This document shows positions 1 through 11,999 of a DNA stretch of 50,674 bases, one piece after another. Under the pieces are notes generated by a model that made no database searches, was not told the origin of the DNA, and was given only the letters and a program-made list of their open reading frames with translations. This stretch comes from Saccoglossus kowalevskii (Eukaryota; Hemichordata; Enteropneusta; Harrimaniidae). Position numbers and translations under genes: made by a program. Every line of letters begins with the position of its first letter. The first letter of the stretch is position 1. The stretch is taken from positions 1 to 50,674 of the forward strand of contig NW_003116808.1 in NCBI RefSeq assembly GCF_000003605.2, in the 5' to 3' direction.

Positions 1-786
1 TAGTGCAGTTCTCCACAAAGCATGTAATTGTACAGATGTCATTCACAATGTGTAATGAAGAATTAAAATTTGTATAAAATTAAGAGTTGTAATCCGGTAA
101 GATTAAACACCATGATAAAATTCTAGTTTCAGGATTTGATGTTAATATTGTCCAAAATGTATATTGCATATATATTTACTATCAAATAGCATCACATTAC
201 TATTTAGTTGTCCAATGGTAATTTTACTGACACAGACTATAGGACTACCCTTAGTGTCTAACACAGAGTTTATAATAGTGGGGGAGTTGAAAGAATAAGA
301 CAAATATACTTTAAAAATTTGAAATTCTTTATTAAAAGAAAGTCACATGATATATGCAAATAAGACTTTAACTAACCAATGGAAGCCAAAATAACAGGCA
401 ACAATGAGATATGCTGAAAAATCATTAACAATTTAATGTTTAGTAATTTCCCACAGTTCATACAAATGCATACTACAAAATGATGTACAAATATGGCACC
501 AATCTACTGTTACAGCCGAAGCCAAATTAAAACAGTGTAGTTCTGTTAAACATTCATTCATAAATACATTTTTATTTCTCCCAAATGTAGGTATCACGGA
601 ACAAACTTTTCAACAATATATTTACACCGTAACCAAGGCATGGACGCCATTTTGAATTAATCACATACTGTAAATGCATTAATTATTCACTGTATTTTAA
701 TTTCGCTATTTTCACAGATAAATAAATTTCATGTGAACATGTAAGATAACAATAGCAATGACAGAAATGGCCACCGAGATCTCATT
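1..786. other. unique AT-rich left flank, non-coding
   Basis: This is the only non-satellite sequence in the window. It is strongly AT-rich, has no open frame of 60 codons or more on either strand, and shows no RNA gene or transposon protein that I can recognise. A 7-bp inverted repeat (AAAGAAT at 290-296, ATTCTTT at 324-330) and an AATAAA at 721-726 are present, but both are expected by chance in such AT-rich DNA. Nothing in it resembles a decayed monomer. It could be intergenic DNA, an intron, or the end of an unrecognised mobile element that carries the array; the sequence does not decide between these. Confidence 0.8.
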
Positions 787-1549
787 GAGAGTGGGAGTCA
801 CATGACTTGTATTGTTCCCTCAAATAGTATTCCATTCTCTCCCAGCATCATGTCTACTGTTCTATTGATCTTTGTAACCATGGTATTTGACAGAGGAGAC
901 ATGACAACAGGATAAAATAGAGCACTATATGAGGGAGAGTGGGAGAGTCACATGACTTGTATTTTACCCTCAAATAGTATTCCATTCTCTCCCAGCATCA
1001 TGTCTACTTTTCTACTGATCTTTGTAACCATGGTATTTGACACAGGAGACATGACAATGGGATAAAATAGAGCACTATATGAGGGAGAGTGAGAGAGTCA
1101 CATGACTTGCATTTTACCCTCAAATAGTATTCCATTCTCTCCCAGCATCATGTCTACTGTTCTATTGATCTTTGTAACCATGGTATTTTACACAGGAGAC
1201 ATAACAGGATAAAATAGAGCACTATATGAGGGAGAGTGAGAGAGTCACATGACTTGTATTTTTCCCTCAAATAGTATTCCATTCTCTCCCAGCATCATGT
1301 CTACTGTTCTATTGATCTTTGTAACCATGGTATTTGACAGAGGAGACATGACAACAGGATAAAATAGAGCACTATATGAGGGAGAGTGGGAAAGTCATAT
1401 GACTTGTATTTTACCCTCAAATAGTATTCCATTCTCTCCCAGCATCATGTCTACTTTTCTACTGATCTTTGTAACCATGGTATTTGACACAGGAGACATG
1501 ACAACATGATAAAATAGAGCACTATATGAGGGAGAGTGAGAGAGTCACA

Positions 1550-1925
1550 TGACTTGTATTTTACCCTCAAATAGTATTCCATTCTCTCCCAGCATCATGT
1601 CTACTTTTCTACTGATCTTAGTAACCATGGTATTTGACAGAGGAGACATGACAACTGATTAAAATAGAGCACTATATGAGGGAGAGTGAGAGAGTGACAT
1701 TACTTGCATTTTACCCTCAAATAGTATTCCATTCTCTCCCAGCATCATATCTACTGTTCTATTGATATTTGTAACCATGGTATTTGACATGACAACAGGA
1801 TAAAATAGAGCCCTATATGAGGGAGCATGAGAGAGTCACATAACTTGTATTTTTCCATCATATAGTATTCCGTTCTCTCCCAGCATCATGTCTACTGTTC
1901 TATTGATCTTTGTAACCATGGTATT
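1550..1925. repeat. variant block shared with 47,489-47,864
   Basis: This run of about 2.5 monomers carries three rare variants in the same order: GAGTGACATTACTTGC, ATTGATATTTGTAACC and TCCATCATATAGTATTCCG. The same combination occurs at an offset of 45,939 bp, near the far end of the window. The match fades on both sides (the next copies differ at TTTTACAC versus TTTGACAC). Confidence 0.85.
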
Positions 1926-3589
1926 TTACACAGGAGACATGACAACGGGATAAAATAGAGCACTATATGAGGGAGAGTGAGAGTCACATGACTTGTATTT
2001 TTCCCCTCAAATAGTATTCCATTCTCTTCCAGCATCATGTCTACTGTTCTATTGATCTTTGTAATCATAGTATTTGACACAGGAGACATGACAACAGGAT
2101 AAAATAGAGCACTATATGAGGGAGAGTGAGAGAGTCACATGACTTGTATTTTCCCGTCAAATAGTATTCCGTTCTCTCCCAGCATCATGTCTACTGTTCT
2201 ATTGATCTTTGTAACCATGGTATTTTACACAGGAGACATGACAACGGGATAACATGGAGCACTATATGAGGGAGAGAGAGAGTCACATGACTTGTATTTT
2301 TCCCTCAAATAGTATTCCATTCTCTCCCAGCATCATGTCTACTGTTCTATTGATCTTTGTAACCATGGTATTTGACATGACAACAGGATAAAATAGAGCC
2401 CTATGTGAGGGAGCATGAGAGAGTCACATAACTTGTATTTTTCCATCAAATAGTATTCCGTTCTCTCCCAGCATCATGTCTACTGTTCTATTGATCTTTG
2501 TAACCATGGTATTTTACACAGGAGACATGACAACAGGATAAAATAGAGCACAATATGAGGGAGAGTGAGAGTCACATGACTTGTATTTTTTCCCTCAAAT
2601 AGTATTCCATTCTCTTCCAGCATCATGTCTACTGTTCTATTGATCTTTGTAACCATGGTATTTGACACAGGAGACATGACAACAGGATAAAATAGAGCAC
2701 TATATGAGGGAGAGTGGGAGAGTCACATGACTTGTATTTTACCCTCAAATAGTATTCCATTCTCTCCCAGCATCATGTCTACTTTTCTACTGATCTTTGT
2801 AACCACGGTATTTGACACAGGACACATGACAACGGGATAAAATAGAGCACTATATGAGGGAGAGTGAGAGTCACATGACTTGCATTTTACCCTCAAATAG
2901 TATTCCATTCTCTCCCAGCATCATGTCTACTGTTCTATTGATCTTTGTAACCATGGTATTTGACACAGGAGACATGACAACAGGATAAAATAGAGCACTA
3001 TATGAGGGAGAGTGAGAGAGTCACATGACTTGCATTTTACCCTCAAATAGTATTCCATTCTCTCCCAGCATCATGTCTACTGTTCTATTGATCTTTGTAA
3101 CCATGGTATTTGACAGAGGATACATGACAACTGATTAAAATATAGCACTATATGAGGGAGAGTGAGAGAGTGACATGACTTGCATTTTACCCTCAAATAG
3201 TATTCCATTCTCTCCCAGCATCATATCTACTGTTCTATTGATCTTTGTAACCATGGTATTTGACATGACAACAGGATAGAATAGAGCACTATATGAGGGA
3301 GAGTGAGAGAGTCACATGACTTGCATTTTACCCTCAAATAGTATTCCATTCTCCCCCAGCATCATGTCTACTGTTCTATTGATCTTTGTAACCATGGTAT
3401 TTGACATGACAACAGGATAAAATAGAGCCCTATATGAGGGAGCATGAGAGAGTCACATAACTTGTATTTTTCCATCAAATAGTATTCCGTTCTCTCCCAG
3501 CATCATGTCTACTGTTCTATTGATCTTTGTAACCATGGTATTTTACACAGGAGACATGACACGGGATAAATAGAGCACTATATGAGGGA

Positions 3590-4050
3590 GAGTGAGAGTC
3601 ACATGACTTGCATTTTACCCTCAAATAGTATTCCATCTCTCCCAGCATCATGTCTACTGTTCTATTGAACTTTGTAACCATGGTATTTGACACAGGTGAC
3701 ATGACAACAGGATAAAATAGAGCACTATATGAGGGAGAGTGAGAGAGTCGCATGACTTGTATTTTTCCTTCAAATAGCATTCCATTCTCTCCCAGCATCA
3801 TGTCTACTGTTCTATTGATCTTTGTAACCATGGTATTTTACACAGGAGACATAACAGGATAAAATAGAGCACTATATGAGGGAGAGTGAGAGAGTCACAT
3901 GACTTGTATTTTTCCCTCAAATAGTATTCCATTCTCTCCCAGCATCATGTCTACTGTTCTATTGATCTTTGTAACCATGGTATTTGACAGAGGAGACATG
4001 ACAACAGGATAAAATAGAGCACTATATGAGGGAGAGTGAGAGAGTCACAT
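3590..4050. repeat. 3-monomer block, copy 1 (offset 1,477 to 5,067)
   Basis: Ordered variants ATTGAACTTTG, CACAGGTGACATG, GTCGCATGAC, AAATAGCATTCC and the 147-bp ACATAACAGG form recur together at about 5,067-5,527. Copy 1 has a one-base loss (TTCCATCTCTCCC near 3,633) that copy 2 lacks, so the offset changes by one across it. Ten monomers separate the copies. Confidence 0.85.
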
Positions 4051-4315
4051 GACTTGTATTTTCCCTTAAATAGTATTCCATTCTCTCCCAGCATCATGTC
4101 TACTGTTCTATTGATCTTTGTAACCATGGTATTTGACACAGGAGACATAACAGGATAAAATAGAGCACTGTATGAGGGAGAGTGAGAGAGTCACATGACT
4201 TGTATTTTCCCTTAAATAGTATTCCATTCTCTCCCAGCATCATGTCTACTGTTCTATTGATCTTTGTAACCATGGTATTTGACACAGGAGACATGACAAC
4301 AGGATAAAATAGAGC
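3970..4315. repeat. short block, copy 1 (offset 593)
   Basis: A CCCTTAAATAG monomer followed by ACATAACAGG, GCACTGTATGAGG and a second CCCTTAAATAG monomer is repeated 593 bp (four monomers) downstream. The CACTGTATGAGG variant is rare in the array and marks the two copies as related. Confidence 0.8.
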
Positions 4316-4562
4316 ATTATATGAGGGAGAGAGAGAGTCGCATGACTTGTATTTTTCCTTCAAATAGTATTCCATTCTCTCCCAGCATCATGTCTACTGT
4401 TCTATTGATCTTTGTAACCATGGTATTTGACACAGGAGACATGACAACGGGATAAAATAGAGCACTATATGAGGGAGAGTGAGAGAGTCACATGACTTGC
4501 ATTTTACCCTCAAATAGTATTCCATTCTCTCCCAGCATCATGTCTACTGTTCTATTGAACTT

Positions 4563-4908
4563 TGTAACCATGGTATTTGACAGAGGAGACATGACAACAG
4601 GATAAAATAGAGCACTATATGAGGGAGAGTGAGAGAGTCACATGACTTGTATTTTTCCTTAAATAGTATTCCATTCTCTCCCAGCATCATGTCTACTGTT
4701 CTATTGATCTTTGTAACCATGGTATTTGACACAGGAGACATAACAGGATAAAATAGAGCACTGTATGAGGGAGAGTGAGAGAGTCACATGACTTGTATTT
4801 TCCCTTAAATAGTATTCCATTCTCTCCCAGCATCATGTCTACTGTTCTATTGATCTTTGTAACCATGGTATTTGACACAGGAGACATGACAACAGGATAA
4901 AATAGAGC
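4563..4908. repeat. short block, copy 2 (offset 593)
   Basis: Second copy of the block at 3,970-4,315, near identical in the parts read. The copies part at about 4,908, where this one continues as GAGCCCTATATGAGGG and the first as GAGCATTATATGAGGG. Confidence 0.8.
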
Positions 4909-5066
4909 CCTATATGAGGGAGCATGAGAGAGTCACATGACTTGTATTTTTCCCTCAAATAGTATTCCATTCTCTCCCAGCATCATGTCTACTGTTCTAT
5001 TGATCTTTGTAACCATGGTATTTGACACAGGAGACATGACAACGGGATAAAATAGAGCACTATATG

Positions 5067-5527
5067 AGGGAGAGTCACATGACTTGCATTTTACCCTCAA
5101 ATAGTATTCCATTCTCTCCCAGCATCATGTCTACTGTTCTATTGAACTTTGTAACCATGGTATTTGACACAGGTGACATGACAACAGGATAAAATAGAGC
5201 ACTATATGAGGGAGAGTGAGAGAGTCGCATGACTTGTATTTTTCCTTCAAATAGCATTCCATTCTCTCCCAGCATCATGTCTACTGTTCTATTGATCTTT
5301 GGAACCATGGTATTTTACACAGGAGACATAACAGGATAAAATAGAGCACTATATGAGGGAGAGTGAGAGAGTCACATGACTTGTATTTTTCCCTCAAATA
5401 GTATTCCATTCTCTCCCAGCATCATGTCTACTGTTCTATTGATCTTTGTAACCATGGTATTTGACAGAGGAGACATGACAACAGGATAAAATAGAGCACT
5501 ATATGAGGGAGAGTGAGAGAGTCACAT
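5067..5527. repeat. 3-monomer block, copy 2 (offset 1,477 from 3,590)
   Basis: Second copy of the block beginning near 3,590. It differs by a GATCTTTGGAACC substitution near 5,300 and by keeping the full TTCCATTCTCTCCC. The copies diverge after about 5,527 (GCATTTTTCC versus GTATTTTCCC). Confidence 0.85.
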
Positions 5528-5639
5528 GACTTGCATTTTTCCTTCAAATAGTACTCCATTCTCTCCCAGCATCATATCTACTGTTCTATTGATCTTTGTA
5601 ACCATGGTATTTGACACAGGAGACATGACAACAGGATAA

Positions 5640-6300
5640 AATAGAGCACTATATGAGGGAGAGTGGGAGAGTCACATGACTTGTATTTTACCCTCAAATA
5701 GTATTCCATTCTCTCAAGCATCATGTCTACTTTTCTACTGATTATTGTAACCATGGTATTTGACACAGGAGACATGACAACAGGATAAAATAGAGCACTA
5801 TATGAGGGAGAGTGAGAGAGTCACATGACTTGCATTTTATCCTCAAATAGTATTCCATTCTCCCGCAGCATCATGTCTACTCTTCTATTGATCTTTGTAA
5901 CCATGGTATTTGACATAACAACAGGATAAAATAGAGCACTATATGAGGGAGAGTGGGAGAGTCACATGACTTGTATTTTTCTCTCAAATAGTATTCCATT
6001 CTCTCCCAGCATCATGTCTACTTTTCTACTGATCTTTGTAACCATGGTATTTCACACAGGAGACATGACAACGGGAAAAAATAGAGCACTATATGAGGGA
6101 GAGTGAGAGTCGCATGACTTGTATTTTTCCCCTCAAATAGTATTCCATTCTCTTCCAGCATCATGTCTACTGTTCTATTGATCTTTGTAATCATACTATT
6201 TGACACAGGAGACATGACAACAGGATAAAATAGAGCACTATATGAGGGAGAGTGAGAGAGTCACATGACTTGTATTTTCCCGTCAAATAGTAATCCATTC
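5640..6300. repeat. block also found at 9,331-9,990 (offset 3,691)
   Basis: The order is a CTCTCAAGC monomer, a CTCTTCTATTG 141-bp monomer, a TTTCACACAGG/GGGAAAAAATAG monomer, a GTCGCATGAC/AATCATACTATTTG monomer, then CCCGTCAAATAGTAATCC. The same order recurs at offset 3,691 and, for the later monomers, also near 8,304 and 32,880. The GGGAAAAAATAG change converts the usual GGGATAAAATAG and is confined to this lineage. Confidence 0.85.
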
Positions 6301-7739
6301 TCTCCCAGCATCATGTCTACTGTTCTATTGATCTTTGTAACCATGGTATTTGACACAGGAGACATGACAACAGGATAAAATAGAGCACTATATGAGGGAG
6401 AGTGGGAGAGTCACATGACTTGCATTTTACCCTCAAATAGTATTCCATTCTCTCCCAGCATCATATCTACTGTTCTATTGATCTTTGTAACCAAGGTATT
6501 TGACAGAGGAGACATGACAACAGGATAAAATAGAGCACTATATGAGGGAGAGTGGGAGAGTCACATGACTTGTATTTTACCCTCAAATAGTATTCCATTC
6601 TCTCAAGCATCATGTCTACTTTTCTACTGATCTTTGTAACCATGGTATTTGACACAGGAGACATGACAACAGGATAAAATAGAGCACTATATGAGGGAGA
6701 GTGAGAGAGTCACATGACTTGCATTTTATCCTCAAATAGTATTCCATTCTCTCCCAGCATCATGTCTACTCTTCTATTGATCTTTGTAACCATGGTATTT
6801 GACATAACAACAGGATAAAATAGAGCACTATATGAGGGAGAGTGGGAGAGTCACATGACTTGTATTTTTCTCTCAAATAGTATTCCATTCTCTCCCAGCA
6901 TCATGTCTACTTTTCTACTGATCTTTGTAACCATGGTATTTCACACAGGAGACATGACAACGGAAAAAAATAGAGCACTATATGATGGAGAGTGAGAGTC
7001 ACATGACTTGCATTTTACCCTCAAATAGTATTCCATTCTCTCCCAGCATCATGTCTACTGTTCTATTGATCTTTGTAACCATGGTATTTGACACAGGAGA
7101 CATGACAACAGGATAAAATAGAGCACTATATGAGGGAGACTGAGAGAGTCACATGACTTGCATTTTACCCTCAAATAGTATTCCATTCTCTCCCAGCATC
7201 ATGTCTACTGTTCTATTGATCTTTGTAACCATGGTATTTGAGAGAGTAGACATGACAACTGATTAAAATAGAGCACTATATGAGGGAGAGTGAGAGAGTC
7301 ACATGACTTGCATTTTACCCTCAAATAGTATTCTATTCTCTCCCAGCATCATATCTACTGTTCTATTGATCTTTGTAACCAAGGTATTTGACATGACAAC
7401 AGGATAGAATAGAGCACTATATGAGGGAGAGTGAGAGAGTCACATGACTTGCATTTTACCCTCAAATAGTATTCCATTCTCCCCCAGCATCATGTCTACT
7501 GTTCTATTGATCTTTGTAACCAAGGTATTTGACATGACAACAGGATAAAATAGAGCACTATATGAGGGAGAGTGAGAGAGTCACATGACTTGCATTTTAT
7601 CCTCAAATAGTATTCCATTCTCTCCCAGCATCATGTCTACTTTTCTACTGATCTTTGTAACCATGGTATTTCACACAGGAGACATGACAACGGAAAAAAA
7701 TAGAGCACTATATGAGGGAGAGTGAGAGTCACATGACTT

Positions 7740-8160
7740 GCATTTTACCCTCAAATAGTATTCCATTCTCTCCCAGCATCATGTCTACTGTTCTAGTGAT
7801 CTTTACATGGTAGTTGACACAGGAGACATGACAACCGGATAAAATAGAGCACTATATGAGGGAGAGTGAGACAGTCACATGACTTGTATTTTTCCTTCAA
7901 ATAGTATTCCATTCTCTCCCAGCATCATGTCTTCTGTTCTATTGATCTTTGTAATCATGGTGTTTGACAGAGGAGACATGACAACTGGATAAAATAGAGC
8001 ACTATATGAGGGAGAGTGAGAGAGTCACATGACTTGCATTTTTCCTTCAAATAGTATTCCATTCTCTCCCAGCATCATATCTACTGTTCTATTGATCTTT
8101 GTAACCATGGTATTTGACACAGGAGACATGACAACAGGATAAAATAGAGCACTATATGAG
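7740..8160. repeat. block with GAGACAGTCAC variant, copy 1
   Basis: Variants AGTGAGACAGTCAC, ATCATGGTGTTTGACAG and ACAACTGGATAA occur in order and recur at offset 1,038 (8,778-9,198), and again near 30,580 and 32,060. Copy 1 has lost four bases in CTTTACATGGTAG (near 7,801), where its relatives read CTTTGTAAACATGGTAG. Confidence 0.85.
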
Positions 8161-8777
8161 GGAGAGTGAGAGAGTCACATGACTTGCATTTTATCCTCAA
8201 ATAGTATTCCATTCTCCCCCAGCATCATGTCTACTCTTCTATTGATCTTTGTAACCATGGTATTTGACATAACAACAGGATAAAATAGAGCACTATATGA
8301 GGGAGAGTGGGAGAGTCACATGACTTGTATTTTTCTCTCAAATAGTATTCCATTCTCTCCCAGCATCATGTCTACTTTTCTACTGATCTTTGTAACCATG
8401 GTATTTCACACAGGAGACATGACAACGGGAAAAAATAGAGCACTATATGAGGGAGAGTGAGAGTCGCATGACTTGTATTTTTCCCCTCAAATAGTATTCC
8501 ATTCTCTTCCAGCATCATGTCTACTGTTCTATTGATCTTTGTAATCATACTATTTGACACAGGAGACATGACAACAGGATAAAATAGAGCACTATATGAG
8601 GGAGAGTGAGAGAGTCACATGACTTGTATTTTCCCGTCAAATAGTAATCCATTCTCTCCCAGCATCATGTCTACTGTTCTATTGATCTTTGTAACCATGG
8701 TATTTGACACAGGAGACATGACAACAGGATAAAATAGAGCACTATATGAGGGAGAGTGAGAGTCACATGACTTGCAT

Positions 8778-9198
8778 TTTACCCTCAAATAGTATTCCAT
8801 TCTCTCCCAGCATCAGGTCTACTGTTCTAGAGATCTTTGTAAACATGGTAGTTGACACAGGAGACATGACAACAGGATAAAATAGAGCACTATATGAGGG
8901 AGAGTGAGACAGTCACATGACTTGTATTTTTCCTTCAAATAGTATTCCATTCTCTCCCAGCATCATGTCTTCTGTTCTATTGATCTTTGTAATCATGGTG
9001 TTTGACAGAGGAGACATGACAACTGGATAAAATAGAGCACTATATGAGGGAGAGTGAGAGAGTCACATGACTTGCATTTTTCCTTCAAATAGTATTCCAT
9101 TCTCTCCCAGCATCATATCTACTGTTCTATTGATCTTTGTAACCATGGTATTTGACACAGGAGACATGACAACAGGATAAAATAGAGCACTATATGAG
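8778..9198. repeat. block with GAGACAGTCAC variant, copy 2
   Basis: Second of four copies of the GAGACAGTCAC block. It keeps the full CTTTGTAAACATGGTAG and has a private TCAGGTCTACTGTTCTAGAG change near 8,812. It overlaps the start of the larger 23-kb-offset duplication. Confidence 0.85.
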
Positions 9199-10080
9199 GG
9201 AGAGTGAGAGAGTCACATGACTTGTATTTTTCCCTCAAATAGTATTCCATTCTCTCCCAGCATCATGTCTTCCGTTCTATTGATTTTTGTAACCATGGTA
9301 TTTGACAGAGGAGACATGACAACAGGATAAAATAGAGCACTATATGAGGGAGAGTGGGAGAGTCACATGACTTGTATTTTACCCTCAAATAGTATTCCAT
9401 TCTCTCAAGCATCATGTCTACTTTTCTACTGATTGTTGTAACCATGGTATTTGACACAGGAGACATGACAACAGGATAAAATAGAGCACTATATGAGGGA
9501 GAGTGAGAGAGTCACATGACTTGCATTTTATCCTCAAATAGTATTCCATTCTCCCCCAGCATCATGTCTACTCTTCTATTGATCTTTGTAACCATGGTAT
9601 TTGACATAACAACAGGATAAAATAGAGCACTATATGAGGGAGAGTGGGAGAGTCACATGACTTGTATTTTTCTCTCAAATAGTATTCCATTCTCTCCCAG
9701 CATCATGTCTACTTTTCTACTGATCTTTGTAACCATGGTATTTCACACAGGAGACATGACAACGGGAAAAAATAGAGCACTATATGAGGGAGAGTGAGAG
9801 TCGCATGACTTGTATTTTTCCCCTCAAATAGTATTCCATTCTCTTCCAGCATCATGTCTACTGTTCTATTGATCTTTGTAATCATACTATTTGACACAGG
9901 AGACATGACAATAGGATAAAATAGAGCACTATATGAGGGAGAGTGAGAGAGTCACATGACTTGTATTTTCCCGTCAAATAGTAATCCATTCTCTCCCAGC
10001 ATCATGTCTACTGTTCTATTGATCTTTGTAACCATGGTATTTGACACAGGAGACATGACAACAGGATAAAATAGAGCACT
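8800..10080. repeat. 1.28-kb block duplicated 23.24 kb away (32,040-33,319)
   Basis: About 8-9 monomers in the same order recur at a constant offset of 23,239-23,240. They include GAGACAGTCAC (8,906 and 32,146), GATTGTTGTAACC, the CTCTTCTATTG 141-bp form, TTTCACACAGG with GGGAAAAAATAG, AATCATACTATTTG, and CCCGTCAAATAGTAATCC. The block ends exactly where domain B begins (ATATGAGGAAGAG here, CACAATATGAGGGAG at the partner). One of the longest shared segments in the window. Confidence 0.88.
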
Positions 10081-11999
10081 ATATGAGGAAGAGTGAGAGA
10101 GTAACATGACTTGTATTTTTCCCTCAAATAGTATTCCATTCTCCCCCAGCATCATGTCTACTGTTCTATTGATCTTTGTAACCATGGTATTTGACACAGG
10201 AGACATGACAACGGGATAAAATAGAGCACTATATGAGGGAGAGTGAGAGAGTCACATGACTTGTATTTTTTACTCAAATAGTATTCCATTCTCTCCCAGC
10301 ATCATGTCTGCTGTTCTATTGATCTTTGTAACCATGGTATTTGACACAGGAGACATAACAGGATAAAATAGAGCACTATATGAGGGAGAGTGAGAGAGTC
10401 ACATGACTTGTATTTTTTACTCAAATAGTATTCCATTCTCCCCCAGCATCATGTCTACTGTTCTATTGATCTTTGTAACCATGGTATTTGACACAGGAGA
10501 CATGACAACAGGATAAAATAGAGCACTATATGAGGAAGAGTGAGAGAGTAACATGACTTGTATTTTTCCCTGAAATAGTATTCCATTCTCCCCCAGCATC
10601 ATGTCTACTGTTCTTTTGATCTTTGTAACCATGGTATTTGACACAGGAGACATGACAAAGGGATAAAATAGAGCACTATATGAGGGAGAGTGAGAGAGTC
10701 ACATGACTTGTATTTTTCCCTCAAATAGTATTCCATTCTCTCCCAGCATCATGTCTGCTGTTCTATTGATCTTTGTAACCATGGTATTTGACACAGGAGA
10801 CATGACAACAGGATAAAATAGAGCACTATATGAGGGAGAGTGAGAGAGTCACATGACTTGTATTTTTCCGTCAAATAGTATTCCGTTCTCTCCCAGCATC
10901 ATGTCTACTGTTCTATTGATCTTTGTAACCATGGTATTTGACACAGGAGACATAACAACAGGATAAAATAGAGCACTATATGAGGGAGAGTGAGAGAGTC
11001 ACATGACTTGTATTTTTTACTCAAATAGTATTCCATTCTCCCCCAGCATCATGTCTACTGTTCTATTGATCATTGTAACCATGGTATTTGACACAGGAGA
11101 CATAACAAAGGGATAAAATAGAGCACTATATGACGGAGAGTGAGAGTCACATGACTTGTATTTTTCCCTCAAATAGTATTCCATTCTCTCCCAGCATCAT
11201 GTCTACTGTTCTATTGATCTTTGTAACCATGGTATTTGACACAGGAGACATGACAACGGGATAAAATAGAGCACTATATGAGGGAGGGAGAGTGAGAGAG
11301 TCACATGACTTGTATTTTTCCCGCAAATAGTATTCCATTCACTCCCAGCATCATGTCTACTGTTCTATTGATCTTTGTAACCATGGTATTTGACACAGGA
11401 GACATGACAACAGGATAAAATAGAGCACTATATGAGGGAGAGTGAGAGTCACATGACTTGTATTTTTCCCTCAAATAGTATTCCATTCTCTCCCAGCATC
11501 ATGTCTACTGTTCTATTGATCTTTGTAACCATGGTATTTGACACAGGAGACATAACAGGATAAAATAGAGCACTATATGAGGGAGAGTGAGAGAGTCACA
11601 TGACTTGTATTTTTCCCTCAAATAGTATTCCATTCTCTCCCAGCATCATGTCTACTGTTCTGTTGATCTTTGTAACCATGGTATTTGACACAGGAGACAT
11701 GACAACAGGATAAAATAGAGCACTATATGAGGGAGATTGAGAGAGTCACATGACTTGTATTTTTCCCTCAAATAGTATTCCATTCTCTCCCAGCATCATG
11801 TCTACTGTTCTATTGATCTTTGTAACCATGGTATTTGACACAGGAGACATAACAACAGGATAAAATAGAGCACTATATGAGGGAGAGTGAGAGAGTCACA
11901 TGACTTGTATTTTTCCCTCAAATAGTATTCCATTCTCTCCCAGCATCATGTCTGCTGTTCTATTGATCTTTGTAACCATGGTATTTGACACAGGAGACA

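Larger units (their letters stand above)
787..10080. repeat. array domain A: mixed, diverged monomer lineages
   Basis: This part of the array mixes many lineages: monomers with TCTACTTTTCTACTGATC instead of the TGTTCTATTG form; 141-bp monomers with GACATGACAACAGG directly after TATTT; 148-bp monomers short of one GA; monomers ending in ACGGGAAAAAATAG; and monomers with the variant tract GAGGGAGCATGAG. The plus-strand tract GAGAGTGGGAGAG is frequent here and rare in domain B. The boundary near 10,080 is where TATATGAGGAAGAG and GTAACATGAC variants first appear and the lineages become more uniform. The boundary is approximate because lineages are interleaved. Confidence 0.75.

Noticed and set aside
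341-350. AGTCACATGA in the unique flank, resembling the satellite GTCACATGAC site
   Set aside because: It is a 9-base match only, with no satellite similarity around it. Chance is sufficient.
1-786. Transposon end (for example a Helitron-like element carrying tandem repeats) in the left flank
   Set aside because: Such elements can carry tandem arrays, but I saw no terminal structure, target duplication or protein that would support it.
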